A stretch of 64,000 bases of DNA from Duganella aceris (GTDB lineage Bacteria > Pseudomonadota > Gammaproteobacteria > Burkholderiales > Burkholderiaceae_D). The DNA is taken from contig NZ_JAADJT010000005.1 in assembly GCF_011090165.1 (NCBI RefSeq), positions 1 to 64,000 of the forward strand, written 5' to 3'. Below the pieces are notes generated by a model. It was not told the origin of the DNA. It saw only the letters and a list, made by a program, of their open reading frames with translations, and searched no databases. Position numbers and translations under genes: made by a program. Shown one piece after another: positions 9,428 to 18,582 of the stretch. Numbering within the stretch: the stretch's first letter is position 1; the number at the start of each line of letters is the position of its first letter.

Positions 9428-10120
9428 ATGAAACGTAACGCCACCATTGCCATACTGATTTCCACCATGCTGCTGGCGGCTTGCCACAAGCGCGAGAAGG
9501 TCGAGGAGGCGCCGGCCGCCGCCGCAACGCCCGCCGCCGCTCCGGCCGCGCCGGCGCCCGCCCCGGTGGCCGCGACGCCGCCGGCCGAGCAGACCGCCGA
9601 GCAGCGCGACCTGGCACGCAAACAGGGCTTGCTCGACTACGGCATCATGGAGGACAAGTACATCAACGATCCGCGCGCGCAGTGGGCTGCCGACGCGAAG
9701 GCCAGTTCGGTGTTCGGCGATGAAAACGGCAAGACGCCGTCCGAGGTCAATCTGGCCAAGAACGTGGTCGGGCCTAGCGATAGCCGCGAGTGGACCAACA
9801 ATAATATCGACAAGGGTTTCGATTGGATCGAGACCACCTACGCCAAGCCGGTGAATGCGACCGAGGTGCGGGTCATCATCAATGGCGGCGCTGGCGTTCA
9901 GGCGATCAACAAGGTTGAATTGCAGGACGTCGATGGGAAGTGGAACACGGTGTGGACCGGTATCAGTGACGTCAAGGCGGATGCGCGCGGCAACCGGACC
10001 TGGTTCGTGCGCACCTTCGAGAAGACGGCTTACAAGGCCAAGGCGGTTAAGGTCACTTACGCGAACAACCTCGATCATGACTACAAGAAGATCGATGCGA
10101 TTCAGCTGGTGGGCGATTAA
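9428..10120 (+). CDS. T6SS-locus lipoprotein with discoidin-like C-terminal domain
   Basis: Lipoprotein of 230 residues ending the left T6SS operon. Signal peptide with lipobox LLAAC at residues 16-20, then an Ala/Pro-rich linker to about residue 58. The rest (from KQGLLDYGIMED) contains DSREWTNNNIDKGFDWIET, VRVIINGGAGVQAINKVELQ and a closing KAVKVTYANNLDHDYKKIDAIQLVG. That order of a surface-exposed W/D-rich loop and final 'IDAIQLVG' strand resembles F5/8-type (discoidin, carbohydrate-binding) beta-sandwiches. The resemblance is my inference. It could attach to peptidoglycan or surface sugars, but I know of no assigned T6SS role. Confidence 0.65.
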   Translation: MKRNATIAILISTMLLAACHKREKVEEAPAAAATPAAAPAAPAPAPVAATPPAEQTAEQRDLARKQGLLDYGIMEDKYINDPRAQWAADAKASSVFGDENGKTPSEVNLAKNVVGPSDSREWTNNNIDKGFDWIETTYAKPVNATEVRVIINGGAGVQAINKVELQDVDGKWNTVWTGISDVKADARGNRTWFVRTFEKTAYKAKAVKVTYANNLDHDYKKIDAIQLVGD

Positions 10121-10125
10121 GGAAA

Positions 10126-10154
10126 GAGGGCAGGCCGCGCCTGCCCTTGTTTTT
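10126..10154. terminator. Bidirectional terminator between convergent T6SS operons
   Basis: The stem AGGGCAGG/CCTGCCCT with a short CGCG loop is followed by TGTTTTTA on the plus strand. It sits between the stop of the plus-strand lipoprotein gene and the stop of minus-strand tssA, so the plus-strand operon ends here. Confidence 0.75.
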
Positions 10155-11319
10155 ATTCGGGCTGAACGCCCAGCAGTTCTTCGATGTGGGCCAGCGAGGC
10201 CTCGTCTTTGATGACGGAGCGCAGCCAGGTGACCAGATTCTGTTCGCCGGCCGCCGCCGCCTTGTCGGCGAAGTAGGAGGCAGGGCTGTGCGGCTCGGTG
10301 GCGCGGAAGAATTCGGCCACGGCGCGCAACTGCGCCACCGCCTGCGCGCGGTTCTGGATCACGCCCGGACGCGAAGGTGCGCCCATCGGCGCCTGGCCAT
10401 GACCGTACGCCGCGCCGTCATCATAGCCCGCGCCGCCCACGTCGCCGGAGCCGCCATCGTGCCCCGCACCACCGCCATGCGTCACCCCGCCATGGCCTGC
10501 GCTAGCGCCATGCGCCGTTCCGCCGCCGTGGCCCGCGCCGCCCAGCGTGCCGTACGCCGCACCGTTGTCGGCACCAGGCGCACCCGCCCCGTTCGCACCG
10601 GCGGGCGCCGGCAGCGTGTGCAACAGCGTCTGCAAGGCATCGCGCGCGGACGAAAAGCCCGGACTGTCGTTGCCCAGACGCGTGTCGCATACGCGCTCCA
10701 GCTGTTGCAGCGCATCGATGCAGAACTGCGCATCCGCGCGCAACGCCGTCTTGAACTGCGCCGAATTGTTGCGCTTTGCCGTTTCCATGTCGGCCAGCTT
10801 GGGCGCGCGGTTTTGCTGCTCCTCGTTGTTGCTGGACGCGCGCCGTCGTGACGATTCGAAGTCAATGGTCGAATAGTCGCCATTTTCTGTCAGCCCGATT
10901 TCGCGCACCAGCGCCGGCGTGCGCGCCAGGATCCAGCTCAAATTGCCGACGCGCTGATCGTTGTCGCCGTCCTCGTCCAGCGGGTACAGGCCGCGCTCCC
11001 AGTACTGATCGCATAGACCAGCCAGCAGCAAGTAGCCTTCGCCCAGGCCGCGCAGGTCATGGACTCGGGCGCCGGCCTCGGTCAGCCAGACCGCCAGCCG
11101 TAGATCCTTGCTCTTTTCCGCCAGCAGCGCGGTGCAGCGCGCGACCACGAAGGGCCAATCGGCCTCCTTCAAATCGGTGACCCATTCGCCCTGATCCAGC
11201 GACGGATCGTCGAATTTGCGCGCCAGCGCGATGGCGTCGAGATCGGGCGAAAACGACAGGTCGGCGCCGGCCGGCTGGCCATCGCTGATCGGTTCAAGCA
11301 GTTCTTGTGCTGAGTACAT
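10153..11319 (-). CDS. tssA: T6SS cap/baseplate protein TssA
   Basis: TssA coordinates baseplate, sheath and tail-tube assembly. The 388-residue product has the ImpA N-terminal domain (LLEPISDGQPAGADLSFSPD, then LRLAVWLTEAGARVHDLRGL and GLYPLDEDGDNDQRVGNLSW). It ends in a short helical domain, ASYFADKAAAAGEQNLVTWL, as in short TssA classes. Residues about 215-320 form an unusual linker of Gly, Ala and His with many GAGHGG-like units, probably disordered. It is the last gene of the minus-strand T6SS operon, nine bases after the OmpA-type gene. Confidence 0.92.
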   Translation of the reverse strand: MYSAQELLEPISDGQPAGADLSFSPDLDAIALARKFDDPSLDQGEWVTDLKEADWPFVVARCTALLAEKSKDLRLAVWLTEAGARVHDLRGLGEGYLLLAGLCDQYWERGLYPLDEDGDNDQRVGNLSWILARTPALVREIGLTENGDYSTIDFESSRRRASSNNEEQQNRAPKLADMETAKRNNSAQFKTALRADAQFCIDALQQLERVCDTRLGNDSPGFSSARDALQTLLHTLPAPAGANGAGAPGADNGAAYGTLGGAGHGGGTAHGASAGHGGVTHGGGAGHDGGSGDVGGAGYDDGAAYGHGQAPMGAPSRPGVIQNRAQAVAQLRAVAEFFRATEPHSPASYFADKAAAAGEQNLVTWLRSVIKDEASLAHIEELLGVQPE

Positions 11320-11327
11320 GATGTCCT

Positions 11328-12092
11328 TTACTGAGCCATACGGAATTCGATGCGGCGGTTGCGCGCGCGGCCATCGGGGGTGTCGTTGCTGGCGACCGGA
11401 CGGTCCGGCCCCTGGCCGCTGGCGGTCAGCAGATCGCCGTTGATACCGTGGCTGCCCAGGTAAGCCTTGACCGCCTCCGCGCGGGCCTGGCTCAAGCCCT
11501 GGTTGGTGGCGCGCAGGCCGGCGCTGTCGGTGTGGCCGATGATCTCGACCTTGCGGTCCTTGAGCTTTTGCAGCGCGGCCGTCATTTCATCGAGGATCTT
11601 TCGACCGGTCGGCGTCAACTCCGCCTTGCCGCTTTCGAATTCGACGATGCGGTTGGCCAGCGTGGTGTCGAGGATCGCCTGGTCGGCGGCCGAGACGCGC
11701 AGTCCGTTGTTGACGGTGTAGGTCGGATTCAGCGTGGTGGCGATATTGCTGGCCAGCTTCTGGCGCGTGGCTTCGTTATTGACTTCGCCGCGCAGGCTGA
11801 CGGTGCTGCCGTCGATCTTCAGCTGGCCGCGGCTGATCTGCTTCAGGTCCGGCGTGATCAGCTTCTGCACGTAGTTGTTCCAGTTTGCCGGCGTCGAGAC
11901 CTTGTCGATCGAGATCTGGTCGACCACCTTGTCGGCCCCATAGACCTCGCGCAGCTTGCCGAGGACGGCGGCCTTGCTGGCCTCATCGGGCAGGGTGCCG
12001 CTGGCCAGCACCTGGCCCGGTTGCGGCGCGTTGGCCTGGGCGCCGGCATAGCCGGCGGCGAGCAGCAATGTAGTGAATAAAAGGGTGCGCAT
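11328..12092 (-). CDS. OmpA-family peptidoglycan-binding protein of the T6SS operon
   Basis: Exported protein of 254 residues. I chose the ATG at 12092 because it gives a clean signal peptide (MRTLLFTTLLLAAGYAGAQA) and follows the tagF stop by two bases. The middle (GQLKIDGSTVSLRGEVNNEA to TLNPTYTVNNGLRV) resembles a BON-like module. The C-terminus is a full OmpA domain with IVEFESGKAELTPTGRKILD, IIGHTDSAG and RNRRIEF. It probably anchors the T6SS membrane complex to peptidoglycan, a role that a TssL extension or TagL plays in other systems. That role is inferred from position. Confidence 0.88.
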   Translation of the reverse strand: MRTLLFTTLLLAAGYAGAQANAPQPGQVLASGTLPDEASKAAVLGKLREVYGADKVVDQISIDKVSTPANWNNYVQKLITPDLKQISRGQLKIDGSTVSLRGEVNNEATRQKLASNIATTLNPTYTVNNGLRVSAADQAILDTTLANRIVEFESGKAELTPTGRKILDEMTAALQKLKDRKVEIIGHTDSAGLRATNQGLSQARAEAVKAYLGSHGINGDLLTASGQGPDRPVASNDTPDGRARNRRIEFRMAQ

Positions 12093-12094
12093 GT

Positions 12095-13081
12095 TCAGGT
12101 TCCGATAAATGCCGTGCCGACGGAATCGAGCGCGGACTTCAATGACAGCGAGGGCTGGGCCAGGTAGGTGGACAGTTTCTTGACGGCGTAGTCGGCCACC
12201 GCCTGTTCCTCCACCCATTCCAGCTCATCGAAAGCGATATGCGTTTCCAGCGCGGCTTGCGGATCCATGATCGCGTGCAGCGTTTGCGGCGAGGCGCCGC
12301 TGAAGCCGACCAGCAGCACCGACTTGCCATTGAGCCGGGTGAGGAACAAGGCCAGCTCGAAATCCGCGCGCGCCAGGAATGGCGTGATCAGATGCATCCA
12401 GAACGCCGCCACCAGGTTGCGGTACATCGGATCCTGCGGCAGCGGCAGCAGCAGCGTCTTGTCCAGCCGGCTGGAGCTGCTGGCCAGCACCGGTTGCAAC
12501 AGCATGCCCAGCGCCAGCAATACTTGTCGCACAGAGCCTTTGAAACCGGCGGCGGCCAGCATGTCGTCCAGGCCGCCGACGGTTTGCAGTTCGAGGAAGT
12601 CGTCGAAGGTGGCCTGGTAGGCGGCGCTGCGCAGATCGAGCTCGATCGCTTCGCTCGACGCCACCTGCAAGGCGGCGGTCGGATCGCCGGCGCCGACCAC
12701 GTTGGCGCTCAGGGCGGCGAGGCGGGTCCACAGGCGGTTGAACACCAGCGGCGCGGTCGGCACAAAGCTGGCCGGCTCCGGCACTTCGACGCTGCTGATC
12801 ATCAGGAATGGAAAGCGGCGCGACGATTGGTCGCTGCTGGCCACGATGTGGCCGGCGATCGCATGCCGCCGGCGCGGGCCGACGAAGGCGAAGTGCAGCG
12901 GCGCGACGGCGTCGTAGTTCAGCTTCCAGCGCGCGTCGGTGCTCATCAGATCCATGGCCTGGGCCAGCCAGTCATCCAGCACCTTGATCAGCGCCGGGCT
13001 GTCGCTGCCCTTGACGAAGTCGCCCCGGCCGGGGACCTTGCCGAAGTAGCCGATGGTGGCGGTGGTGGCGCCCCGGCTCAT
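12095..13081 (-). CDS. tagF: T6SS-associated protein TagF
   Basis: TagF-family protein of 328 residues. The N-terminal signature YFGKVPGRGDFVKGSDS is clear and is followed by the W/L-rich LDDWLAQAMDLM. In Pseudomonas, TagF is a post-translational negative regulator of T6SS assembly. Here no PppA or Fha partner is visible in the window, so its regulatory partner is unknown. Its start overlaps the tssM stop as ATGA (13078-13081). Confidence 0.9.
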   Translation of the reverse strand: MSRGATTATIGYFGKVPGRGDFVKGSDSPALIKVLDDWLAQAMDLMSTDARWKLNYDAVAPLHFAFVGPRRRHAIAGHIVASSDQSSRRFPFLMISSVEVPEPASFVPTAPLVFNRLWTRLAALSANVVGAGDPTAALQVASSEAIELDLRSAAYQATFDDFLELQTVGGLDDMLAAAGFKGSVRQVLLALGMLLQPVLASSSSRLDKTLLLPLPQDPMYRNLVAAFWMHLITPFLARADFELALFLTRLNGKSVLLVGFSGASPQTLHAIMDPQAALETHIAFDELEWVEEQAVADYAVKKLSTYLAQPSLSLKSALDSVGTAFIGT

Positions 13082-16000
13082 GGCTGGGCTCCTGCGGTGC
13101 GGATCACGGCGGCCGGTTTAGGCGCCGGCATGGTGGCCGGTGCCGCTCCGGCAGGCGCCGGCGACGGCGTTCCGGGCGTGGACGGTGCGGTCGGCGCGGA
13201 GCCGGCCGGTGCGGCTGCGCCGGGTACCGACGATGCGGCTGGGACAACCGTGCCGGGTGCCGCCGGTGCGTTCGGGGCGGCCGGCGTCAGCGGCGCGGCC
13301 GGTGCGACCGGGGTCGCGCTGGTGATCGCGTCCGGCAGGCGCAGGCGCTTGAAGCCGGCGCCCGATTGCGCGGCCACCGGTGCGGGCGCTGGCGGCGGCG
13401 CGGTCGTGCCGACGATCTTCAGATTGGCGGTGACGGTCACGCCGGAGTTGTTCCAGCTCAGCTCAAACACGCCATTGTCCTTGCGCTTGCGCTGTGCCGC
13501 GTCGACCATTTTCTTCAGGCCGAAGTGACCGGTCTCGTTGAGCAGCACCACACTGCGGCCTTCCGGCGTGATGGCGGTGATGCGCGCGCCCGGCACGCCC
13601 TGAGCATTCGGCCACACCATGTGGACCCAAGGCTGCGGCTGGCCGCGCCAGCGCAGCGCCTGACCGTCGATCTCGATGGTGAACTCGGTCGCGCTGACCG
13701 CGCCCAGCGCCTGCAGATCGAAGTTGGTCTGCGCCTCGCCACCGCTGGAAGCGGCCGCGTTGGCGACGCCGTTCGCGTTCAGCGGCGCGATCCAGCCCGG
13801 GAAGCTGGTCACGACCGGCGGCGCCAGGTTGATGCCCATGTTGGCCCAGGTCTTGGCGCTCAACGTATCGCCACGGCGCACCACCAGCGGTCCGATGGTG
13901 GTGTTGAAGAACTTGGCGATGGCGCCGTCCGGCCCGAATACGACGCCGATTTCGGCATTGGTCGCTTCGGCGCGCGATTCGGCGGTGAACGGATATTTCA
14001 ATGCCAGCGACTGGCGGAACGGTTGCACCACCTGCGCCGCCCAGACCTTGTTGATCTCGGCCTCGGTCGGCTGCACGATCACGGCGAAGGTCTGCATCAG
14101 CGGCCGCACCAGCAGCGGACGGATGGCCAGTTTTTGCGGGTCGGTCATCCCGATCAGCATCTGCTCGTCGACATACTTCAGCGCGTCGGCCAGCTCGGAG
14201 CCGCTGCCGTCCAGTGTTTGCTGCATCAGCTGCTTGGCGCCCGGACCGGGATCGCCCTGGTTCTTGATCTGGTTGAAGCGGCTGCGCAGCTTGGACAGTT
14301 GATCCATGTAGCCGCGCATCAGCGACGCGTCCTTGTCCTTGGCGACCACCAACCGCGCCACGCCGGCGAACTCGCGGCCGACGGGGCCGAGCGGCAGCGC
14401 GGCGTTCTGCACGCCGCCGTTGGACGGGATATTCACGTTCAGCTGCGACGGCTTCTGGCGCAGCACGGTCTCCTTGAACCAGCCGCTGACGCCGCGTTGC
14501 GCGCGTTGCAGGCCGGCGTCCAGCAAGGACGGGTTGTCCCACGAGGTCTGTTCGTAGACGGTGTTCACCAATTTGTTCAGCGGCGAGGTTTGCGGATCGC
14601 CGAGCCGGTTCATGGCGCTGGCGGCGACATCGAACGTACCTAGTTCGCGGATGGTCACGCCCTGCACGAACTTCTGCCATTCCTTGGCGTAGTCGTTTTT
14701 GTAGAGTTCCACCAGCGATTTCTGGATTTGTTCCGGGCTGCCTTCCAACGTCAGGTCGTCCTTGGAGGACGTCTTCAGCACCCAGTCGGCGCTTTGCAGT
14801 TCGCGGTTGGCCGCGTCGCGGAAGGCGTCCTGCACGAAGCCTTGCCATGCCTGGCGCGTGAAGCTGCCCGGCACCGCATAGCTACCCAGCACCAGTTCCT
14901 TGTCCTGGTCGCCGACGATGGAGGCCACCGTCATCGCCGGGAAGCGGGTCGCGGCACGCGCCTTGACGTCGGCGTAGACGCGCTCGCGCGCCGGCATGCC
15001 GCGCACTACGCGGCGCAGATTGTCGCGGCTCTGGTCGACCAGCGCGAGACGCGTATCGATCTGCGGCCACGAGGTATCGTTGACCTGCGCCAGGTAGAAG
15101 GAGATCATGCGTTCCGCGCTGCGGATCATCTGCTCGCGCGACATGGTGCCGCGATTGGTGTCGAGCCAGACGCGCCAGAAGCGGGTCAGTTGATCGTTCA
15201 GATGGCCGGCTTCGGCGCGCGATTTATCGCCCAGCATCAGATAGGTCTTGAGCGCGTTGTAGGCGTCTTCGGCGTTGGCCGGCGATGCGTCCTTGAACTG
15301 CTGCGCGCCGTTGTTGATCGCGGCGGCGGCTTCGGCCTGGGTGGCGTTCGGCGGTGCGGAGTTGCTGGCGCCGGCGGCGGTCAGCGGTTTCGCCATCGGC
15401 TGCAACTGGCCGGCGCCGTTGTTGACTTCGGCCAGGAAGGCTTCCAGCGACTGGCTGACCGGCTTGAGCATCACTTCGCGCACGCCGTTGAAGTATTCCT
15501 CGCGCAGCTTGCGGTCCAGCAGCGTGCCCTGGTAGAGGCCCATGCTCAGCGACAGCGGGCGGTTCTCTTCGTATTTATCCAGCTGCTCGATGCGGTCCTG
15601 CAGGATCTCCAGAGCCTTGAAGCGCGATTGCAGGTCCATGCTCTTTTCCTGCACCTTGATCGCCTGTTGCAGGTCCGCTTCGACATTGGCCACCAACTGG
15701 CGGTTGTTCATGTACGACCAGCTCCAGCCGGCCAGCGCAAGGCCGACCAGCGCGGTGGCGCCGAAGAAGGCGGCGTAGCGCACGCGCGTCTTGGCGGGGC
15801 TGGCGTATTGCGCCACCAGATCCTTGTCGGCGAAGATCACCTTGCGGAACAGGTTGAGCAGGAAGTAACCCTGCTGGTTGTGGGTTTCCTCGTGGTCGGC
15901 CTGTTTCAGTTGCAGGTCGAAGCGGCGCGCCACGCGCTGCGACGAGGCGGAGATCGACTCGCCTTCCTGCAAAGCGCTGGTGAAGTAGAAGCCGCGGAAC

Positions 16001-17088
16001 ACGGGCTTGAACTGGAACGGGTTTTCCTCGAACAGCGTGGCGATGAAGGTGCGCAGCGGCGCCTTGACCGAGCTGAATTCCAGCGGGAAGGTGAACACGC
16101 CGGGCGGCATGCGCTCGCGCCATTGCAGCGCCATGTTGGCGGCGCTGAGGTCTTTCAGGCCTTCGTACAGTTCATCGAAGCGCGCGTCGAACTGGTCGAG
16201 CACCTGTTCGCTGGTGGTGCTGCGGCTGTAGGGCAGGGTGGCGCCCCAGACCTTGTCGCGCTCACCGCGCTCGCTGTCCTGGAAGAATTCGTTGAAGCCG
16301 GTGATCAGGTCGGCCTTGGTGAACAGCACGTACACCGGCGCATGCACGGCCAGGCGTTCGGTCAGTTCCTGCACGCGCTGGCGCAGGTTCTTGGCCAGGT
16401 TGATGGCGAACTCGGGGCGGTTGCCGGTCAGTTCGGCGACGCTGACGGCGATGATGATGCCGTTGATCGGCGCCTTCTTGCGGTATTTTTTCAGCAGGTC
16501 GAGGAAGCCGAACCACTCGCCGCGATCCTCGTCGACCACGGAATAACGGCCGGCCGTGTCGAGCAGGATGCCGTCGGTGGTGAAGAACCAGTCGCAGTTG
16601 CGGGTGCCGCCGACGCCCTGGACGATCTTGCTGTCGGCGAAGGGGAACTGCAGGCCCGAGCTGGCGATGGCGGTGCTCTTGCCGGCGGCCGGATTGCCGA
16701 TCACCATATACCACGGCAGTTCGTACAGCGCGGCGTTGCCGGAGGTCTGGCCCAGCTTGGAGCCTTTGATGGTGCCGATCGCGTCCAGCATGCGGGTGCG
16801 CAGCACTTCGGTTTCCTGACGCTGCGCCGGATCGACCTTGACCGGCTTGACCGCCTGCTGTTCCAGCATGTCGCCCAGCTGGCCGGCGGCGCGCTGCTGC
16901 TTGTGGCGACGCCAGAACCAGACGGCGGCGCCGAACACCAGCGCGACGCCGAGCACGATCCATGGCAGCGACGGCGGCAGCTGCAGCAGCGCCGTCAGCA
17001 GGAACAGGAAGGCGGCGAACGCCAGCCAGCCGATAACGATCAGCGTGGGGCGTTGGATCAGGAACAGCCAGATTTTTTGCATCATCAT
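13078..17088 (-). CDS. tssM: T6SS inner-membrane channel protein TssM (IcmF)
   Basis: TssM spans the inner membrane and periplasm and forms the trans-envelope complex with TssJ and TssL. The 1336-residue protein has two N-terminal membrane segments (about 14-36 and 42-58), a cytoplasmic NTPase-like domain with Walker A GNPAAGKST at 131-139, a third membrane segment (AAFFGATALVGLALAGWSW) and a long periplasmic part. The last ~110 residues, after KIVGTTA, are an Ala/Pro-rich low-complexity tail not usual for the family. It starts at the ATG at 17088 and lies 34 bases after the ketosynthase-like gene. Confidence 0.95.
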   Translation of the reverse strand: MMMQKIWLFLIQRPTLIVIGWLAFAAFLFLLTALLQLPPSLPWIVLGVALVFGAAVWFWRRHKQQRAAGQLGDMLEQQAVKPVKVDPAQRQETEVLRTRMLDAIGTIKGSKLGQTSGNAALYELPWYMVIGNPAAGKSTAIASSGLQFPFADSKIVQGVGGTRNCDWFFTTDGILLDTAGRYSVVDEDRGEWFGFLDLLKKYRKKAPINGIIIAVSVAELTGNRPEFAINLAKNLRQRVQELTERLAVHAPVYVLFTKADLITGFNEFFQDSERGERDKVWGATLPYSRSTTSEQVLDQFDARFDELYEGLKDLSAANMALQWRERMPPGVFTFPLEFSSVKAPLRTFIATLFEENPFQFKPVFRGFYFTSALQEGESISASSQRVARRFDLQLKQADHEETHNQQGYFLLNLFRKVIFADKDLVAQYASPAKTRVRYAAFFGATALVGLALAGWSWSYMNNRQLVANVEADLQQAIKVQEKSMDLQSRFKALEILQDRIEQLDKYEENRPLSLSMGLYQGTLLDRKLREEYFNGVREVMLKPVSQSLEAFLAEVNNGAGQLQPMAKPLTAAGASNSAPPNATQAEAAAAINNGAQQFKDASPANAEDAYNALKTYLMLGDKSRAEAGHLNDQLTRFWRVWLDTNRGTMSREQMIRSAERMISFYLAQVNDTSWPQIDTRLALVDQSRDNLRRVVRGMPARERVYADVKARAATRFPAMTVASIVGDQDKELVLGSYAVPGSFTRQAWQGFVQDAFRDAANRELQSADWVLKTSSKDDLTLEGSPEQIQKSLVELYKNDYAKEWQKFVQGVTIRELGTFDVAASAMNRLGDPQTSPLNKLVNTVYEQTSWDNPSLLDAGLQRAQRGVSGWFKETVLRQKPSQLNVNIPSNGGVQNAALPLGPVGREFAGVARLVVAKDKDASLMRGYMDQLSKLRSRFNQIKNQGDPGPGAKQLMQQTLDGSGSELADALKYVDEQMLIGMTDPQKLAIRPLLVRPLMQTFAVIVQPTEAEINKVWAAQVVQPFRQSLALKYPFTAESRAEATNAEIGVVFGPDGAIAKFFNTTIGPLVVRRGDTLSAKTWANMGINLAPPVVTSFPGWIAPLNANGVANAAASSGGEAQTNFDLQALGAVSATEFTIEIDGQALRWRGQPQPWVHMVWPNAQGVPGARITAITPEGRSVVLLNETGHFGLKKMVDAAQRKRKDNGVFELSWNNSGVTVTANLKIVGTTAPPPAPAPVAAQSGAGFKRLRLPDAITSATPVAPAAPLTPAAPNAPAAPGTVVPAASSVPGAAAPAGSAPTAPSTPGTPSPAPAGAAPATMPAPKPAAVIRTAGAQP

Positions 17089-17122
17089 TGGACTCGATTG
17101 CTCAGGTAATCGTGGAAAATAT

Positions 17123-18568
17123 TCATGCCGCTGCGGCCGGCGTTATCAGCGCGGCGCAGCGGCGGTACGGGTCTTCGTTACTGATACAGAGCACCGGGCC
17201 GGCGCGGTCCTGCGCTTCCGCGTCGGCCAGGGCCAGTGCCGTCATCCACGTGACCGCGCCGCAGCTGCCGCAACTGGCGCCGATGCCGATCACGTCGGCG
17301 CCGGGGTCGAGCTGCGGCGCGGTGGCCGTCACGAGGTTCATCAGTTCCATCACACGGCTGGTGCGGTGGCCGGTGTCGGCGGCGACCAGCGCCACTTTCG
17401 CGGCGTCGGCCTGGCCTTCGCGCAGCACCTGGCCGGTCAGGTCGGCGAGGCTGGTGTCGGTGTCGCGCCTGGCCGTGTCGGCGGAAGCGCCACGGCGGCC
17501 GTTGACGATCGCTTGCAATACGTTGCGGCCGGCGCCGTCCAGCAGCTGCGCTTGCGCGGCGTCGGCCAGCAGCAGGCCTGCGGCGCCTTCGCCGGGAATC
17601 TGGCCTTGCGCGTTGGCCGAGGTGAACAGCGCCGCGTGATGCGACAGGCGCGCGACGCCGGCTTCGCTGACTTGCGATCCGGCCGCGACCACCAGCGCCA
17701 GGCTTGGGCGCTGTGCTTCGGCCGCGCGCTTCAGCAGCGCCGCCAATAGTTGGCCCGCATCGTCCAGGCTATGCGGGTCCAGCGACGGCGCGGCGGTCGG
17801 CGCCAGGCGCTCTTGCGGCCAGCCCGATTCGACCACGAGATGGCGCAGCCACTGCTGCGCGGCGTCGCGCTGCTCCGGGCGCCACTCGGCCGGCCATACC
17901 GCCAGCAATTGCAGGGCGGGTGGCTCGGCGGCGGCGACCGCGTTGGGCGGCAGCCGGCCTTCGCGGCGCTCGTGCTGTTGTTCCAGCCATGGCTGCAAAT
18001 GCTGATGCATGCCGAGCTGGCCGGCGAGTTCGCTGACCACGGCGCCGCCTGCGGCGAGCGCGCGCCATTGGCCCTCGTCGAAATGCGGATCGGGCAGCGC
18101 CTGGGTGCCCAGCCACTGGCCGAATTCTTCTTTCGCGATGTCGGTGCCGGCGTCGGGCAGGCGCGCGCTCATGATCGGGTAGCCGTCGTCGTCGTACAGT
18201 TCCTTATCCAGTTCCGGGCGGGCCTGCTGGCCGGCCAACGCGCCGCGCAGCTCCGCGATCGAAGCGCCGTGCGGTGCACGCACCGCGCTGGCGGCGATCG
18301 TCAGGCCGGGCGCCAGCGCGGGTGCGACCGGCGTCAGCTCGACTGCCGCAGCGGTGGAGGCGCTGGCGGCGGCCGGCATGCTGATGCGCGTCCATGCCTT
18401 GCGGCCCAGCCACCATGCGGTCAACAGCAGCACCGGCAGCACCAGCAGATACAGCACCAGATCCCCGGTGTCCGGCATGCGGTTGTTCTCGCGCCAGAAC
18501 CAGATCGCACCGCCCCAGCTGCCGCCGAAGGCGGTAGTGGTGAGGGCGGCGTTTCGTAACCAGATCAT
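17123..18568 (-). CDS. T6SS membrane protein with degenerate ketosynthase-like domain
   Basis: Protein of 481 residues between tagX and tssM. The N-terminus has a hydrophobic stretch and a clear membrane segment (DLVLYLLVLPVLLLTAWWLG, residues about 36-55). After an Ala-rich linker, the rest looks like a thiolase/beta-ketoacyl-synthase fold: ADAAQAQLLDGAGRNVLQA, and the ending GIGASCGSCGAVTWMTALAL followed by GPVLCISNEDPYRRCAALI. The usual catalytic Cys-His-His set is not obvious, so it is likely non-enzymatic. I infer a structural or regulatory role in the membrane complex. The fold assignment is tentative. Confidence 0.6.
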   Translation of the reverse strand: MIWLRNAALTTTAFGGSWGGAIWFWRENNRMPDTGDLVLYLLVLPVLLLTAWWLGRKAWTRISMPAAASASTAAAVELTPVAPALAPGLTIAASAVRAPHGASIAELRGALAGQQARPELDKELYDDDGYPIMSARLPDAGTDIAKEEFGQWLGTQALPDPHFDEGQWRALAAGGAVVSELAGQLGMHQHLQPWLEQQHERREGRLPPNAVAAAEPPALQLLAVWPAEWRPEQRDAAQQWLRHLVVESGWPQERLAPTAAPSLDPHSLDDAGQLLAALLKRAAEAQRPSLALVVAAGSQVSEAGVARLSHHAALFTSANAQGQIPGEGAAGLLLADAAQAQLLDGAGRNVLQAIVNGRRGASADTARRDTDTSLADLTGQVLREGQADAAKVALVAADTGHRTSRVMELMNLVTATAPQLDPGADVIGIGASCGSCGAVTWMTALALADAEAQDRAGPVLCISNEDPYRRCAALITPAAAA

Positions 18569-18582
18569 CGTTCAGGGTGCTC

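Noticed and set aside
14728..17109. 793-codon plus-strand open frame opposite tssM
   Set aside because: Antisense shadow of tssM with His/Gln/Arg-rich composition and no ribosome binding site.
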